A stretch of 64,000 nt of DNA from Undaria pinnatifida (lineage: Eukaryota; Sar; Phaeophyceae; Laminariales; Alariaceae): the NCBI GenBank assembly GCA_012845835.1, contig JABAKD010000027.1, positions 8,549,364 through 8,613,363 on the forward strand, in the 5' to 3' direction. The notes under the pieces were generated by a model. The model was given only the letters and a program-made list of their open reading frames with translations, was not told the DNA's origin and did no database searches. Below are positions 12,021 to 25,300 of this stretch, one piece after another. The position numbers and the translations under genes were made by a program. Positions within the stretch are counted from its first letter, which is position 1; each line of letters starts with the position of its first letter.

Positions 12021-12885
12021 TCAGTCTCTTGGGCATGACGTCCCCCCTTCCCCCCCCCCCCCCCTTCCCCCTCCCCCCGGCTGCTTAGAGATGCCGACGG
12101 TGGATGGCGCTGCCGCAGCCTTTGCGCGTCGCTCTGCGGCTTTGCGCCTCTCCGTTTCATGCCAATTCCGCATGAACAACTCGGCTCCCTCCTCTACTCG
12201 TCGAAACCATCTGCTAGCCTTCTGAGCAGCCTTTCGCCACCCTTCGAATTTCATTCCGAAGACCGACATATCCTCCTTCAGATGAGCCATCCAGTCTTTC
12301 TCTTGCCCCCCTGAGTAGCCCTTACCCCCAACAAGCTCCCCAAACATCACCCTCTGTGGAAGACGCTCCTCCCCCATACGTGCTACGAATCCCGCAAACA
12401 ATATCCTCCGTTTGCGCACTATCGCATCTATGCTCTCGGAAGCTGCCTTGGCAAGCGCGTCAGCGTACGATAGGGTGTGGTCGTCGCGCTTCCGTTTCCG
12501 CCATCCAAGGCATCGGAGGAGCATGGAGTGGTGAACCTGTCGTAGCCTGTCATAGTCAGGCTTCTTCGGGCTCCACGTCATGCAACCGTAAAGAAGTGTC
12601 TCGACCACCTCAGCTTTCAGCAACCGCACCTTCAACCGTAAGCGCACACCCAGGCGATCATAGAGTTCCATCTTGTACCGCTGGAAGCACGCCCAGGCCC
12701 TCTGAAGACGCCGCGTTATTTCAATACTAAGGTCTTTGTCTGCGGTGATAGCCCCGCCCAAGTACACAAACTCGATTGTTTGTTTGTATACCCGGCCGGC
12801 TGCATTGATTGTGAAGGACACATTCCCCCCGCCTTTGGTACCTCGTGGCCGTGCTGTTAGTTCGGTTTGCGCCTTGATTTCGTTT
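12021..12885 (-). mobile_element. Non-LTR retrotransposon, 3' end of the reverse-transcriptase ORF
   Basis: An open frame of about 285 codons on the minus strand reads through FVYLGGAITADKDLSIEITR, LLYGCMTWSPKK and RCLGWRKRKRDDHTLSYADA. These are the hallmark blocks downstream of the reverse-transcriptase palm and thumb in LINE-type elements (Phe-x-Tyr-Leu-Gly, then Leu-Leu-Tyr-Gly-x-x-x-Trp). The frame continues upstream of the first GTG or ATG to about 12885 and then ends, so the catalytic palm with its Asp-Asp motif is missing. It is a 5'-truncated, probably dead copy. The stop region at 12021 follows a C-rich tract. Confidence 0.88.
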
Positions 12886-12889
12886 CGCG

Positions 12890-13060
12890 TGTGCGCTTTC
12901 TTCGTCTCGTGCGTTTTTAGGTGGGAAAGCGTCGTAGTGTTCCCCGGCCGAATTTTGATTTCAGTGTGTTTTTCGGATCTCCCTCGTAGGACTCCAACAC
13001 CTTTGTGTGACCACGGACTCTAGATTTTCGACAAGAGTTAATGTGAGAACCACAACAACG
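12890..13060 (+). repeat. Fragment of the foldback arm family with AAC-type tail
   Basis: Matches the inner 150 bases of the arms at 9205-9365 (cgtgcgtttttaggcgggaaagcg region, gtgaccacggactc, gagttaatgtgag) and ends accacaacaac. It abuts the 5' end of the truncated LINE fragment. Confidence 0.75.
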
Positions 13061-13289
13061 CCAGTGTGAGGTTTAAGATTTGGAATGGTGTGCCCTTCCG
13101 ACTTCCAACCGCCGCCTGAAATTACCCGAAAGATCCGACGACTCGACGAGCTTCCAGTTTCCCCCTAGTATTCGCATCTTTACTCGTGCCGCTATTGTTT
13201 TGTCGTGAACTGACCCACGAGCAGGTGTTCTGCCGGACTGCTGTTGTGCACGTTTTTTTTTTGTCACAGCTAGTCTACGATATACCCTT

Positions 13290-13750
13290 GTTGCTATTCA
13301 TTTTGCTTTCCAATCATCTTGGGTTGGGTTGGTTGGTCAACACGGCAGACACCACGTAAGAACCTAGCAGTTGTTGTTGTTGTTGTTGTTGTTGCATTTG
13401 TTGTTAGTGTCATTTCAGATTGGCTCTTTGTCATAATCTTCCTATAGCCCGTGGTCACGAAATGGCACAAAGATCCTATCAATAGGGCAGGTCCGTCTCG
13501 TAGCAACAGATCAAAGGAAACCCAGCCGGGATACGGTAGAAATCCAGGACAATAGCCAGTTCCATGACCTACACTAGAAACGCTAAAACAGCAGACACAT
13601 GGCATGTCACGTGTGACAAACAAGCGAGGAAAGCCACTATCAATAATAACTCCTGAGCCTTTTGGGATCCGGAAATGGTGATCACAAAGTATCAGGTACC
13701 AGGTACGGTTTTTAACCGATTTTCCTAGGTTCGTTTCTAAGGGCACACCT
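13290..13750 (-). other. Open stretch with (AAC)n run, unassigned
   Basis: On the minus strand a 150-codon frame starts around 13746 and includes an eight-unit ACA run at 13373-13396 preceded by gtgaccacgggct. The layout (accacgg word, then ACA units) resembles the (AAC)n-tailed repeats, so I take it as a diverged element rather than a gene. Confidence 0.4.
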
Positions 13751-13919
13751 GTTTGGCAAAAACTTTAGCCAAACTGGCAAGTGTGTGGAATTTTTCAGCG
13801 AACTTGCCTAAAATAGCAGAAGGTTTAGTTGTCATTTTTTTTCGTGGGTTTTTACCTACAGCAGTAGCCCTTCGTTTGCAAGTTTATTGATTTTTTTTTT
13901 GTTTTGCTATAGTCTATAC

Positions 13920-13995
13920 ATGTACTCCGAGTATGTATTTATTTTTGCTGTGTCGGGTCTTGAGTATGTATTTATTTTTGCTGTGTCGGGTCTTG
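13920..13995. repeat. Two-copy tandem repeat, 33-base unit
   Basis: The unit gtatgtatttatttttgctg plus tgtcgggtcttga occurs twice in a row. Confidence 0.9.
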
Positions 13996-14399
13996 AAAAA
14001 CAAACTTGCCCAAAAACTCCCGCACAAATGTTTAATTTTCCTTTTCTGCCTTTGCAAGATGTCGTTAGTAACGGGATCTGTACTACCCGCTACCCTCCCT
14101 ACAAGTAGCAGGCGCGTGCTAAGATGATAGCGGTGCTAGTATTGGTATCACTTTTTGTAAAAAAAAAAAACGATCTCTGCAAGACGGGCCCCCCTTAAAA
14201 CCTATGACAATGAAAAGCCAAAAGTTTGGCCTAAAAGTTTGCAAGCTTTCTTCGGGGGTTATTTGCTGAAAGATTTCGGGTGACGTGGCTGTGGGGGAAA
14301 TGTGACTTTTTTTTTCTGGCTCTTTCTTGGGTTATGCGGTCCAACAGGTCGATTTGTCTATTTTTCATCAAGCCTTGATCAACACTGCCCACCAAACAC

Positions 14400-15060
14400 G
14401 ATTGACCTTTGATACGTTAGAACATTTTTTGTGCCTAGGCCATCGGGTTGCGGTTTTGGTTTGCTCAAAATATGTGGTTAGGTGAGGTATGAGAGGTGCT
14501 GCTTTCATTTTTTGTCTACTAAAAACAATTTCCATACAATACGGAGCCGCCTTAAGGCCCCTCCAAAAATATCGTCGGAATATCATTATTTTTTTGTGTG
14601 AGACGTAGTGAGGAAGCCTAAGAAGAAAAAAAAAACGCCTTTTTACACGTTTTCCGTAGTATCTGTCAGTGGCGTCGTGCTGTACCTCAGCAGACAAGGT
14701 TGCTTCTTTTTCGTTTCCATATGAGCGCCTGTACAACTGGAAACCCGTTTTGGGGGACAGGTTACTTGGAATTAGTATAGGGAGGGATTTTGGGACTTTT
14801 AACCCCCCCCCGAAAAATCGTCGGAATACCATTATTTTTTTTGTGTGGTACGTATGAATATTTTTTTGCACCTAGGCCATCGGGTTGCAGTTTCGGTTTG
14901 CTCAAAATATGTGGTAAAGGTGAGGTATGAAGAGCGACCGAAGTGAAGAGCCTGAGAAGAAAAAAACGCCTTTTTTTACACGTTTTCCGCAGCATGTGTT
15001 CAGTAGGGCCATGCTGTGCATCCCATACCTCAGCAGGCAAGGTTGCTTGCTGTGGTCGAT
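14400..15060. repeat. Two-copy duplication of a dispersed repeat
   Basis: 14430-14710 and 14868-15050 share cctaggccatcgggttgc, ttgctcaaaatatgtggt, acgttttccg and cagcaggcaaggttgct. Between them lies ttggaattagtatagggagg (14766), which recurs at 15630 and, diverged, at 62660. No gene seen in 13750-16270. Confidence 0.8.
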
Positions 15061-15069
15061 GCTGTATTT

Positions 15070-16276
15070 TATAAAAATAAAAATACGCTCCAGCTGTGAG
15101 ATCGAAGATTTTGTCGAAACTAATCTTTGCAAGCTGTGTGTGATACTCCGATCGCGCGTATTACGGGTTATGTGTCCTCGTTAAGGATATAGGTCGGCGA
15201 CTCCCCTTGCAACTACAGTGTAGCTATCAGGGTCAACAGGGTGATGTTAGTCAGTCTATGCGCGGAAACTATAAAACCCGTTTCTGAGGGGACAAAACCT
15301 GACAGCTGTGGAAGGAAATGCATCAATTTATCAAGTGAATCCTGTAAGTCGAATAACCGGGGAGGGGAGGGCGGAGTTTTTAAGGACGTGGGGGCCTGGT
15401 TTTGATCAAAAGGGAGCGGGGGTGGGTGGGTGGGTAGGGGGGGGCGGGGGGGGGGGGGCAGCTCAATTTGTGCCTGGAAACTATAAATCCTTCAAGGGGA
15501 TAAATCTGACGGTTTCTGTTTTCGTCATTTTTTTCCCCCGACATGTTGAACGTTTTTTTTTCGTCTTTTTTTTAGTTCCATCTTAACGCCTTTATAACTG
15601 GAAACTCGTTTTTGGCAAACAGATTACTTGGAATTAGTATAGGGAGGGATTTTGGGGCTCTGAAGGGGTTGCGGAAATAGAAGGTGTGTTGAATGCTGCT
15701 TGCTCATTGCTGATGTTGGCTGGTGAATGAATGATGAATGGGGTATGGACTATATGTGAATGTTAATGAAGGATGGTTTTTCATTGGGGCTAAGGGTGCA
15801 AGGCACTACGTACGAGATCGCTGCTGTTGGACCCCCCTCCCCCCCCCTCCCCGGCACCACCAAACGTGTAGGTTGGCGGTACTTTTTACCCCATGACGGA
15901 CGGCCGTCAAGGAACTCCCCTCACTAAGATTGGTATGTCAAGTCTAACGAGGCCTTGATGGGCCAACATTTGACCGTCAATCGACACACTTGGCCTGGTG
16001 GGTGGGTGGGTAGGTGGGCGGGTGGGTGTGGGTAGGGTGGGTGGGCGGGTGGGTTGGTGGGTGGGTGGGTGAGTTTGACGCGTTGCGTTGTCTTGTTTCA
16101 GCTCCTTACTGGTATTATGAACTACCCTGACATGGACCTGACCCGCCCCCCCCTGCTTGAAACGCGTGAAAACACTGCTCAAAATTGTAAATTGAAATTG
16201 GGGCCTTGCCCGCTCGCCTTTCCTACCTTAATGCGTGATTTTTTTGTTTAAATGTAAATTTTGAATGACCGAGCAG
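15070..16276. other. Stretch upstream of the first placed RCC1 exon
   Basis: Holds G-rich tracts (15410-15460), a repeat copy at 15585-15660 and a GGGTGGGT tract (15996-16072). The missing 5' exons of the RCC1 gene may lie here or further upstream. I could not place one. Confidence 0.5.
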
Positions 16277-16338
16277 GTAGCGGCCGTGGAGATGGCTTGA
16301 GAAGAGGCGGCGGTGATGGAGTGGCAGAGGAGGCTGAG
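16277..16338 (+). CDS. RCC1 gene, first exon I can place
   Basis: The exon reads [21 protein letters not shown] when the split first codon is supplied as Gly. It ends at a strong GAG|GTAAGA donor and enters in phase 1 after a gagcag acceptor. It fits the start of an RCC1 blade directly after a Trp-Gly. It is glycine-rich and short, so it is less certain than the later exons. Confidence 0.5.
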
Positions 16339-19300
16339 GTAAGAGGGGCGGGGGGGGGGGGGCTTATTTCGTGCATGGCCGTAATCGTGTGACCGTAGAC
16401 CTTCGCGTGGGTGAGAGCGGGTGGAGCACTACTGCGGTGGGTGGTGTGGGCGGTGCAGACGGCGAGGTGATTGGACTTGAGCCGTGCGTTCAAAAATACT
16501 GCTGTAGATGCTGCTGCGATGCTGGTGGTGCTGTTGGTGGTGGTGGTGGTAGTGGTGGTAGTGGTGGTGGTGGTGGTGGTGGTGTTGGTGTTGGTGTTGG
16601 TGTTGGTGTTGGTGTTGGTGTTATTGTTGGTGTTGGTGTTGGTGTTGGTGTTGGTGTTGGTGTTATTGGTGTTGTTTCGTGTACATGTCGGTACGTGTGG
16701 GAGGAAATTGACTTGAAAGCTCGTCGTGATGTTGTTGGTCGTGTGTTGGTCGTGTGGTGTTGATATATATCATTAGCCCAAGGCCATAATGAAAATGAAA
16801 AATGATACCATGAGGTGGTGGTGGTGATGATGATATTGAGTGTTTTAAGTGTTGAATGTGCCTGTCCGCTGTTTACCCTTGCCCCCCCCCCCCCCCCCCC
16901 CTCCCCCCCCCCCCCGCCCCGACTCCCGCAAGCGTGGCCTCCGCACTCCTTGAACGCCGTTCGGAATCCCCCCTCCCCCAATCGCACCCCCCCAATGAAT
17001 ACATATATCAGGACCCACGCATTTGCGCTTCGGTCCAGGCTACGCCGAAAGCAGTATCATTGGATCGTTATTTGAAGGATGGAGACACGCCAGCTTATGT
17101 AGCAGCGGGGGCCAATCACAGGTCAGGAGTATTTCGTGCTTATTGATTATTGGATTTAAAATTGGTTAGTGATTCGTGATTGGCATACGGATTGCCATCA
17201 ATGTTGCATCGTGCGCGACGCGCGTGTGATGGGGTTTCCAGAGGGGGTGAGATGAGGAGACGGGAGGGTGGGGGAAAGAGAGGGGGGAGGAGGGTGGGGG
17301 TGAGATGGGGACCCGAACGTGGTAAAATAGCCGATGTGGCCATATTTTCAGTCAATGCCGAGCAACATATGTTTTTTCCTTGCTAACGTCGTAGATCCTC
17401 AACGCCCCCCCCCCCCCCCTGCTCCCAACCCCCCCCCCCCCCCCTACTCCCCCCCTCCTTCTGTGGTCTGGCATATGCTGACCCCGCCCCCCGCCCCCCT
17501 CCCCCCCGGCATATTATACCTCGCGTTTTTTGCTGGTGTTGTCATACAGCGTTTTGCTAACGTCAAGCGGCAAGCTTTTCCGGTGGGGAGTTGAGGATGG
17601 CGACGTTTATCGGGTCCCCACGGGGGTGTGCACGCAGATACCGCTGCCGTGCATAGACGTGTGCTGTGGCCGGAAGCACACCATGGCGCTCATGAAAGGA
17701 GGCAAGTCTCGCGCCCGCTTTTGCACGGCTCTTTGCCGCGAAGATTATGTGGCCAATTGTGTTTTACGATTTGTATTTTGTGACCACCGGCTTTGATTAC
17801 GGTGACTGTTTACTGTGAGGATGGCAAGAAACATGGGCCGGGTCATGCAGATCATACGGCTCCCATTCGGCAACATGATCTAGACCATACAGATCACATA
17901 TGCTAGTACCTGCCCCTGAAACTGGCCGGCGTGTGGAAGGGTGTTGGGCGACTCACCCGCCGGAAGTACGTACTGTTTTGTCTTGCCGATTAGACTGTGC
18001 CTTCTGTTTTGTTGTTGTTGTCGTTGTTGCTCTTTTTAACTCATCTATTAATAGAAGTGCGTGTTGTCTTACTGGTTATGAGCATGCCTTTTGTTTTTGC
18101 TAGTTTATCTCATCCAGAAGTGCTTTCTGTTTTGTCTTACTGATTGCACTACGTATGCCTTTTTGTTCTTGCTTCCTTTTTTTGTGCCACGCTTGTCCGT
18201 TCATTCCTGTCAAATACTTCATTTCCGTAAAAACATTCGTTTGGTTCGCTGGGCGGAACGAACGGATACATTGATGGGTTGGACGGGATGGGTGGATCGA
18301 TGGATGGACCGGGATGGAATGCACGGGAACCGTACGGATGATGGACGGCACGGAATGCATGGGACGGGCCGGGATTCATGGCACTGGGTGGAATGCATAA
18401 AAACTGGACGTAATTTTATGGGACATGGCATGGGACTGGAACGGGACGAAAAAAATGCATGGCACGGGGCGGAATGCATCGAACGGGACTGCATTCATAA
18501 ACTAACGGGACGCAATGTTCGGTACGGTATGGCGTGGTACGGTATGATACATACGGGACACGACCACGACGCCGGCAATGGCCACAACTACGACGCCGAT
18601 ATCGACCAAACACTGGCCATGGCGCAGGTTTCGTTATGACGTGGGGGACGGGATATTTTGGGCAGCTGGGGCACGGAGACAACGTGTCCTACCGGAACCC
18701 GCGGCTGCTGCGGCGACTCGACCCGCAGCGCCTGGGGGAACGAGTAATTCAGGTAGGTGGGTGGGTAGATGGATGGGTGGATGGGTGGATGGGTGGATGG
18801 GTGGATGGGTGGCTGGGTGGGTGGGTGGGTGGGTGGGGAGGTGGGGAGGTGGGTGGGTAGGTGACTGGGTGGCTGGGTGGGTACGTGGGTACGTGGGTGG
18901 GTGGGTGGTTGGATGGGTAGGTGGATGGGTGCGTGGGTGGGTGGGTAGGTGGGTGGATGAACGGGTAGATGGGTAGGTTGGTGGGTGGGTTCCTGTTGTG
19001 GTAAGTTCCCAGAAGCGTGCTAGGAGTGGGACTGATGGTGGCGTTCCTTCTGTGCCACGCTTACTGTAGCTTGCTAGGGGTGGAAGCGGTGGCGGTGGCG
19101 GTGGCGATGGCGGTGGCGGTAGTGGTGGTGGTGGTATTGGTGGTGGTGGCGGAGGGGCGGGAGGGAGGCGGAGGCGGTGGTGGCGGAGTGGTGAGGGGAA
19201 AGTCGGAACTGGCGGGAGGGGCCGGAGGTTGACCATCGCTGCTGCGGTGGCTCTGTGTTTTGTGTGTGCGTCCGTGTCTTGGTGGCAACCGTCTTGTTTC

Positions 19301-22300
19301 GTTTCGTGTCGTTTCGTTTCGTTTCGTGTCGTTTCGTTTTTTTTTGTTTGCTTTAGAACGTCTTGCGTTTTAAGTTTTCAGCTCACCTCGTTTTTTGTCT
19401 TTCGTGTTTTTTATGAAAATGCCTCCCACTTTTTTTTTTTTTTTTTCTTCTGACAGGTGGCGTGTGGAGGCTACCACTCGGCGGTTGTGACAGACGCGGG
19501 CCGAGTTTTCTCGTGGGGCTTTAACCGGTACGGGCAGTGCGGCAACGGGAGCAAAGAGAACACGGTGCCCGAGCCGTCCCTGGTTGACCTGTCCGCGGTT
19601 CCTCCCGGAGGGATGGGGGAGGGCCCGAGATGTGTTCCAAAGGTGCGGTTCCTTCGTCAGGGAGTTGGTTGGGGGGGGTGGGGGAGGGGCGGCGGGGTTG
19701 GGGGGGGTGAGGGGCGTGTTGGGGGGTGGTTAGGGGAGGAGGGATGGTGGTGGTAGTGGTGGTGGAAATGAGGGATGGTGAGAGGGAGGGGGTGGTGGGT
19801 GGAATGGGGTGGAGGGGAGTTAGGGGTGGCGGAGGGGCCGAGGTGTGTTCCGAAGGTAAAAAAACTCCCGTGGGAGCTGATATAATACGGTGTGACGACT
19901 ACGTCTACACGTAGTAGGCGATATTGCGGTCACGACGATATTTGAATCGCGACTGCGGGGACAGTGAGGAATCGTCCCCGTGTTTTTTTAGGGCTACTTA
20001 CGAGGCATCCCCAGGTTTGAGGACTTGCGGTTCGGGTTGGAGTCGGAGTCGGAGATACGCCGTCGTCAGGGGTGTTTGTGGTGGGGGTAGGGGAGGTGGT
20101 CAGGGGGGGTGAGGGAGGGTCCGAGGTGTGTCTCGATGGTGCTTTTCTGTCTTTAGGGAGTTTGTTGTGGTGGAGGGCGTGGTGGGGCAACGCCCGGGGA
20201 ATGTCTCGAAGGTGCATTCTTTGTCGCCATTGGGTTGCTTGTGGGGGTAATGGCGGGGTTGGTGGTGAGGGCCGGGGTTGAGGTGTGGGTGAGGGGTGGG
20301 GGGCGCGGCGTATTTCCCCGGTTTCCCTCGCTTGTCCTAGGCAGGAGTTCCGCGGTGTGGTAAAGGGGCTCCGCACACAAACCAAATCATGGACACTCAC
20401 GTGAAGGGCTGCACCATTTTCTAAACACCACTCCGCACTTACCCGAATTTTGTACGTTTTCCTCGAGAATTATTCGGCGATGCAGCAAAGGTGGCTTTGT
20501 CACGCAAATAGTGGAACCCCTTACATCAATCATGGCACGCACAAGCAAAATCATGGGGACACATCCACTAATCCTGAGTACACGGCTTGTTTTGGTTGTT
20601 GCAGGTGTTGTGCGGGCGTCACCACAGCGCGCTAGTGACCGGGCGAGGCACCCTCTACACGTGGGGAGCTTGTAGCTTCGGCAAGGTGGGTTGTTTTATC
20701 AGTAGTCGTGGAAGGTAATGAGAAGGAAAGCAGGAGCAAGGGCAGCAGGTGGATTAGAGCGATACTAAGCAGGAAGTTGCTAACGAAGGGAGAGGGAGTA
20801 GTCTGTGCGTAGGTTGTTTTTTTTGTGTGTTCCCCTTGGTGTTCTGGTACTTTCTGGGAGTGTTTATGCGTGATAAATGTTGAAGCTCATGCTGCACATT
20901 GTCGGATGACAAATATAATACTGATGATAGCATTCATAATCATCATCATATTCGTAATCATAACCATAATTTTAGTCATAAATCATAATGGTAATCATAA
21001 TGATCATAGTCGTTATCATAGTCATAATCATAACCATAACTTTAGTGATAGTCATGACCGTAATCACAATAATTATCGTAATAACAATGGTCGTGGCAAA
21101 GTCACGATAGTCCAGCCCGAGGGAGATCGTTGTGGAGGTGTAGCTAAGCTACAGTAGCGGGTTTAGTTTTAGAAGTAGTATAAGTCTACGGAGCAGCACT
21201 TATTTGGGTACGGAGTGCTAGTAGTATTACCATGTAATAGTCTACTCCGAAGATTACGATTAGTATTGGTGATAGTAGCAGTAGTGTTGGTTTATATTTC
21301 AGTATCCACTATTAACAGACCTAGTAAAATGTAACAAAAAAAAGGTACCACGCATTAAAGGTACCAGGTATGCTATAAGAGTTCGTCGAATCTCGCCAGG
21401 TTCTCAGTATTGATCTCTAGGGCTCTCCCGTCGCGATGGATGAAGAAAATTTACTCCGTAGGAACACACTTATCATATTAACCATTCATAGCAGTCTCCA
21501 GCGCGCACGCTCGCAAAAACTACGTATACGCAGGGCTTCTCACGGACCATGACCCTACCTACGGGTCGGGTCGGAGGTTTTCTAGTTCTCGCGGGTCGAG
21601 TCCGGTCAGGTCAGGAGGTGTTGGAAATATCACCGGTCGGGCCATGAGATTTTTTGAAGCCTCATGGGTGGGATTGGGTCACCTTGACCCGACTCGACCC
21701 GACCCGCGTGAAGTGATCCGACCCGTAAGAGGCCCTACAAATATGAAGCCTGACTCGTAACAGGCCCTGCAAATATTAAGCCGGCAAGATTAGAACTCAT
21801 GGCGCATCTTTCGTTGCGGCACCTACTCTTGAACATCCCCGCTGAGGCGCCTACCCTTGCCTGCCGAGCTTTGGCGCCTATGCTGGCCCGCCTTGCTGGT
21901 GCACCTACTCTGGCCGCGCCCGCTACGGTGCCTACTCTGGTCACTTTCTTTGTGACGCCTCTTCTGGCTACCTTCTCTGCGACCAGCGGCGTCGCCGCTC
22001 AGGCCAACCCCCCTGCAGACACCTCAATCACTGATGTCGTGGCCACGAGTTCGGCCTCTGCCCCGGCTAGCTTCTAAGTCATTTGAGTCGTGGGCGCGGC
22101 TGAGGCCGCTGCTGCCACCGCGGTCTTCGTGTTTGCCGGCGCATGCCCTGCTGTTTCTTTCCTCCACACTTCTTATGTTGGTCATACACGGTAGTGGTCC
22201 CTCTATACTGCCGGCTGAGAAATGCTGGTTGCCCGCTATAGTGCCTGTGAGATCGCTTGGTACATGAGAAAAAACGGCTGTGGCAGTATGCGGATTAGTG

Positions 22301-25300
22301 CCGGTTGCCGCTATAGCGCCAGTATCACCGGCTGGCACGTACCGGCGCTATAGAGGGAGCATTGCTGTAGTGGTGTTTCCAACGGCGGCTACGCTAGTCG
22401 CCCCTTGCTGAAGGAATCGCTGTCGGCATTCGAAGTACACCCATATCGTCACTCTCGGAATCCGGCGCATCCCCACTGCTGCTGCTGCCGTTCCTCATCC
22501 CGTCACAGATCTCTTGTTGAGCGTAATATCTGCCGCGGACGCCGTCTCCAGTTCTACGGTTGGGAGATAATACAACCGCAGAATTGGAGAGGGCGGCCGC
22601 GACAGAGGTTACGCTGACAAATAAACCAGTGCCGGAACGCGGAATAGGGTGTTTGCTAGGGCTGTGAATTGGCTGGAGTTCACGCCTAGTTGTTAAGTCA
22701 GTTAGTTGGCTGGCTTTGCGACTCTCCGACTTAAGTCAGGCGATCGAAGCGAGCCAAAAACGCCCCCCCCCCCGGCCGAGGGGACCCCGCTGGAAGCGCC
22801 TCCGGAGGGCCCGCCGGAGGTGCCTCCGGAGGATCCTGCTGAAGGCGCGCCGGAGACGAAAAAAGAACGCGATTTGGTATATTTTTAAACTTGAAAAGTA
22901 CGATAAAATCGCCAAGTTTAACTCTGGGTATGATCATGAAACAAGTACTTTTAAGACATTGTCTCAGTTTATCAGACTTTATAGAGATGCACCAGAAATA
23001 TGGACATGCCGTCTCCGTTTGGGGGTCTCATACTGGTGTTGTATTGCGTCGTAACGATAAATACTCGTGCGGCGCGCAGTATCACACCACCGGCGAAAGT
23101 AGAACACAAAAAAGCAACGAAAAATAGACAGGATCCTCTTCTACGACAGGAGCATAGAGGACAGATTATTCATGGACGGGGATTCAAGAACGGTTCATAG
23201 TTGAGGTAGCAAATACCATGTCATGACCTTCGTGGTATTGGATGAGTTACCGACTGAAACACAACACCAATCTGTGCTCTATGAGGTTATATTTCTGAAC
23301 CTTATGGTCTTCGCTGAATAGACACGCTGTTCAGAGCGAGCATCTCTCAGAGGTGCTCAGCATGCACTGGACAATGAACATACTAACGAGAAAGACATAA
23401 TTGTATTAGAGCACGTTGGGACAAAGCCCCGCCGTCAGAGTTGACCAAATGAGCCAGAAAAGCAGACAGATTGCTGTGTGCGCTGTTCCCAGCACCGCCA
23501 ACAACCCGTTATCCCCAGACAAGATCCATAGTTCGAAGTATATCCATATACTCAGGAAACCAGGCATGAGCCCAGGATGTCCCGTGGCAACCACGGCCCG
23601 GAAACGATCATGAAAAGCGCAGTTGTGGTAAAAAAACGAAAAGGGAAATTCGGAGGCAGAACGGTGGATTCGCCCACCGGTGGGCCAACCCACGGCACGA
23701 TACGGCTACACCCACAAGGTTTGGGTGAGCGCTACCTTGTACTGTACACTCGTACAAAGGTGCAGAACCCCGCAGATTGCCTCGCATCACACTACGCACC
23801 CTTGTCCTATTTTTACGCCCACCTCCCGTCCTAGACCCAAACAAAAGCGCAAGGCGTGCAAAGCTCTACAGAAGAAACCACACCTGCATATAATAAACAC
23901 GAATACACAAGACAGGTAAACACCTAAAGGCGCAACAGTTGGAACTACTATTGCGGTCGTTTATCCACGGCATCCCAGTTACATCGCGAAGTAACCAGCA
24001 GTTCAACATTTTTCGGGTCGAGCGAGCGACGCCTCTTGTTCACGGTCAGCCCTGCAGCTGAGAACATGCGTTTAGGCTGCGCTTGCGTGGCGGGAATGGA
24101 TACCACGCGGCGTGCCAGCTTGGCGAGGTAGGGGAACTCCTTCGCCTTCTTGCGCCACGTGTCCAGTGGGTTGTTGTACACGGTCTGGACGTCCCCTTTG
24201 ATGTTTTCCTCGTCTCTGAACATCAGCATTCCACTTGCTTTCCTGAGCAAGGCCACCTCGGTGCTTGCGGCGCGAGTCACGCCGCGCGTGATACTGTCTG
24301 CGTCCGCGTCGGTGTCACCACCGCCCTCCCCCTCGACATCCACGGACTGAGATTGCGCGGCAGCCAAAAGGCCGGCAAAGCATGACTTTTTGTTAGCGGT
24401 GGTTCCCGATGCTGTCGGCCAGTCCTCAGGCGCCACAGGAAATGTAGAAACCATTATCGGAGGTATTGGAATCGCGCGGTCGGCGAGGACCATCGCAGCA
24501 GTCTCCGTCACCACGAGCTCCCCAAGATCTTTTTCTCGTCCTCGTCGCAGCCCCTATGGACGGTCTTCACGCGCCAACCCAGAGCAGTCGCCACCAGCTG
24601 CCACCGCTTAAATCACTGAGGCTACCCGCCCTCTACTCCAACAAGTTCGTGCCGCCCCCTCAACGGCGCTCGAAGGCGTCAATGAGGGCGAGCGCGCAGT
24701 TGATGACGAGCCCTATTGCCTCAAGCTGGTGTGCAGAGGTTCCGTGAGGGGCGTCAGCTTGTAGATTCTCGATGCCGTCGCGAAGACCGAACTGGAGTCC
24801 TTGGATGGCGGGAACGGCTAGGCTTACCGTTACGTAATCCCCCCCCCCTCGAGCGAGAAAACGGTCGCTATCCTAGGAGATAGATGCCGGCCGCAGACGG
24901 CGAAACAGGACGGGGATAGGATAAGGAAAACAGCTTCTATGTAATATATGGAAGAAGCGCAATGAGCGCCCAAATGTTGGAGGTGTCTCTATTAGGAGTA
25001 GGAACGGTGCCCCGTCTCGAAAGGGATGCGTGGTCAATGGTCAAACGACTAAGGCAAGCAACAAACGAGTACGCCCCCCCCCCCCCCCCCCCCCCCTCGA
25101 GCAATCGCTGGACCACCATAAGTGGCCCAAGAAAAGGCACCAAAAGCTCGATGACAGCCCAGTCCACCTCCGAGCCGAGAGAATGGACTGTTTAGTCGTC
25201 CTGGAAGCCCTTGTGAGGCCAGCCTCATGCGTTTGGATCGCCGGCTTGAGGTTAACCAACCGCGCCAAACAAGAGTGGGTCGACCACAATCTCGTCTCCG

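Noticed and set aside
13294-13746. 150-codon minus-strand frame as a gene
   Set aside because: Contains the ACA run and accacgg word of the (AAC)n-tailed repeats and no known domain.
15308-15400. Possible first RCC1 exon ending in Thr-Trp-Gly
   Set aside because: No GT donor after the Trp-Gly in the needed phase and no RCC1 residues before it.
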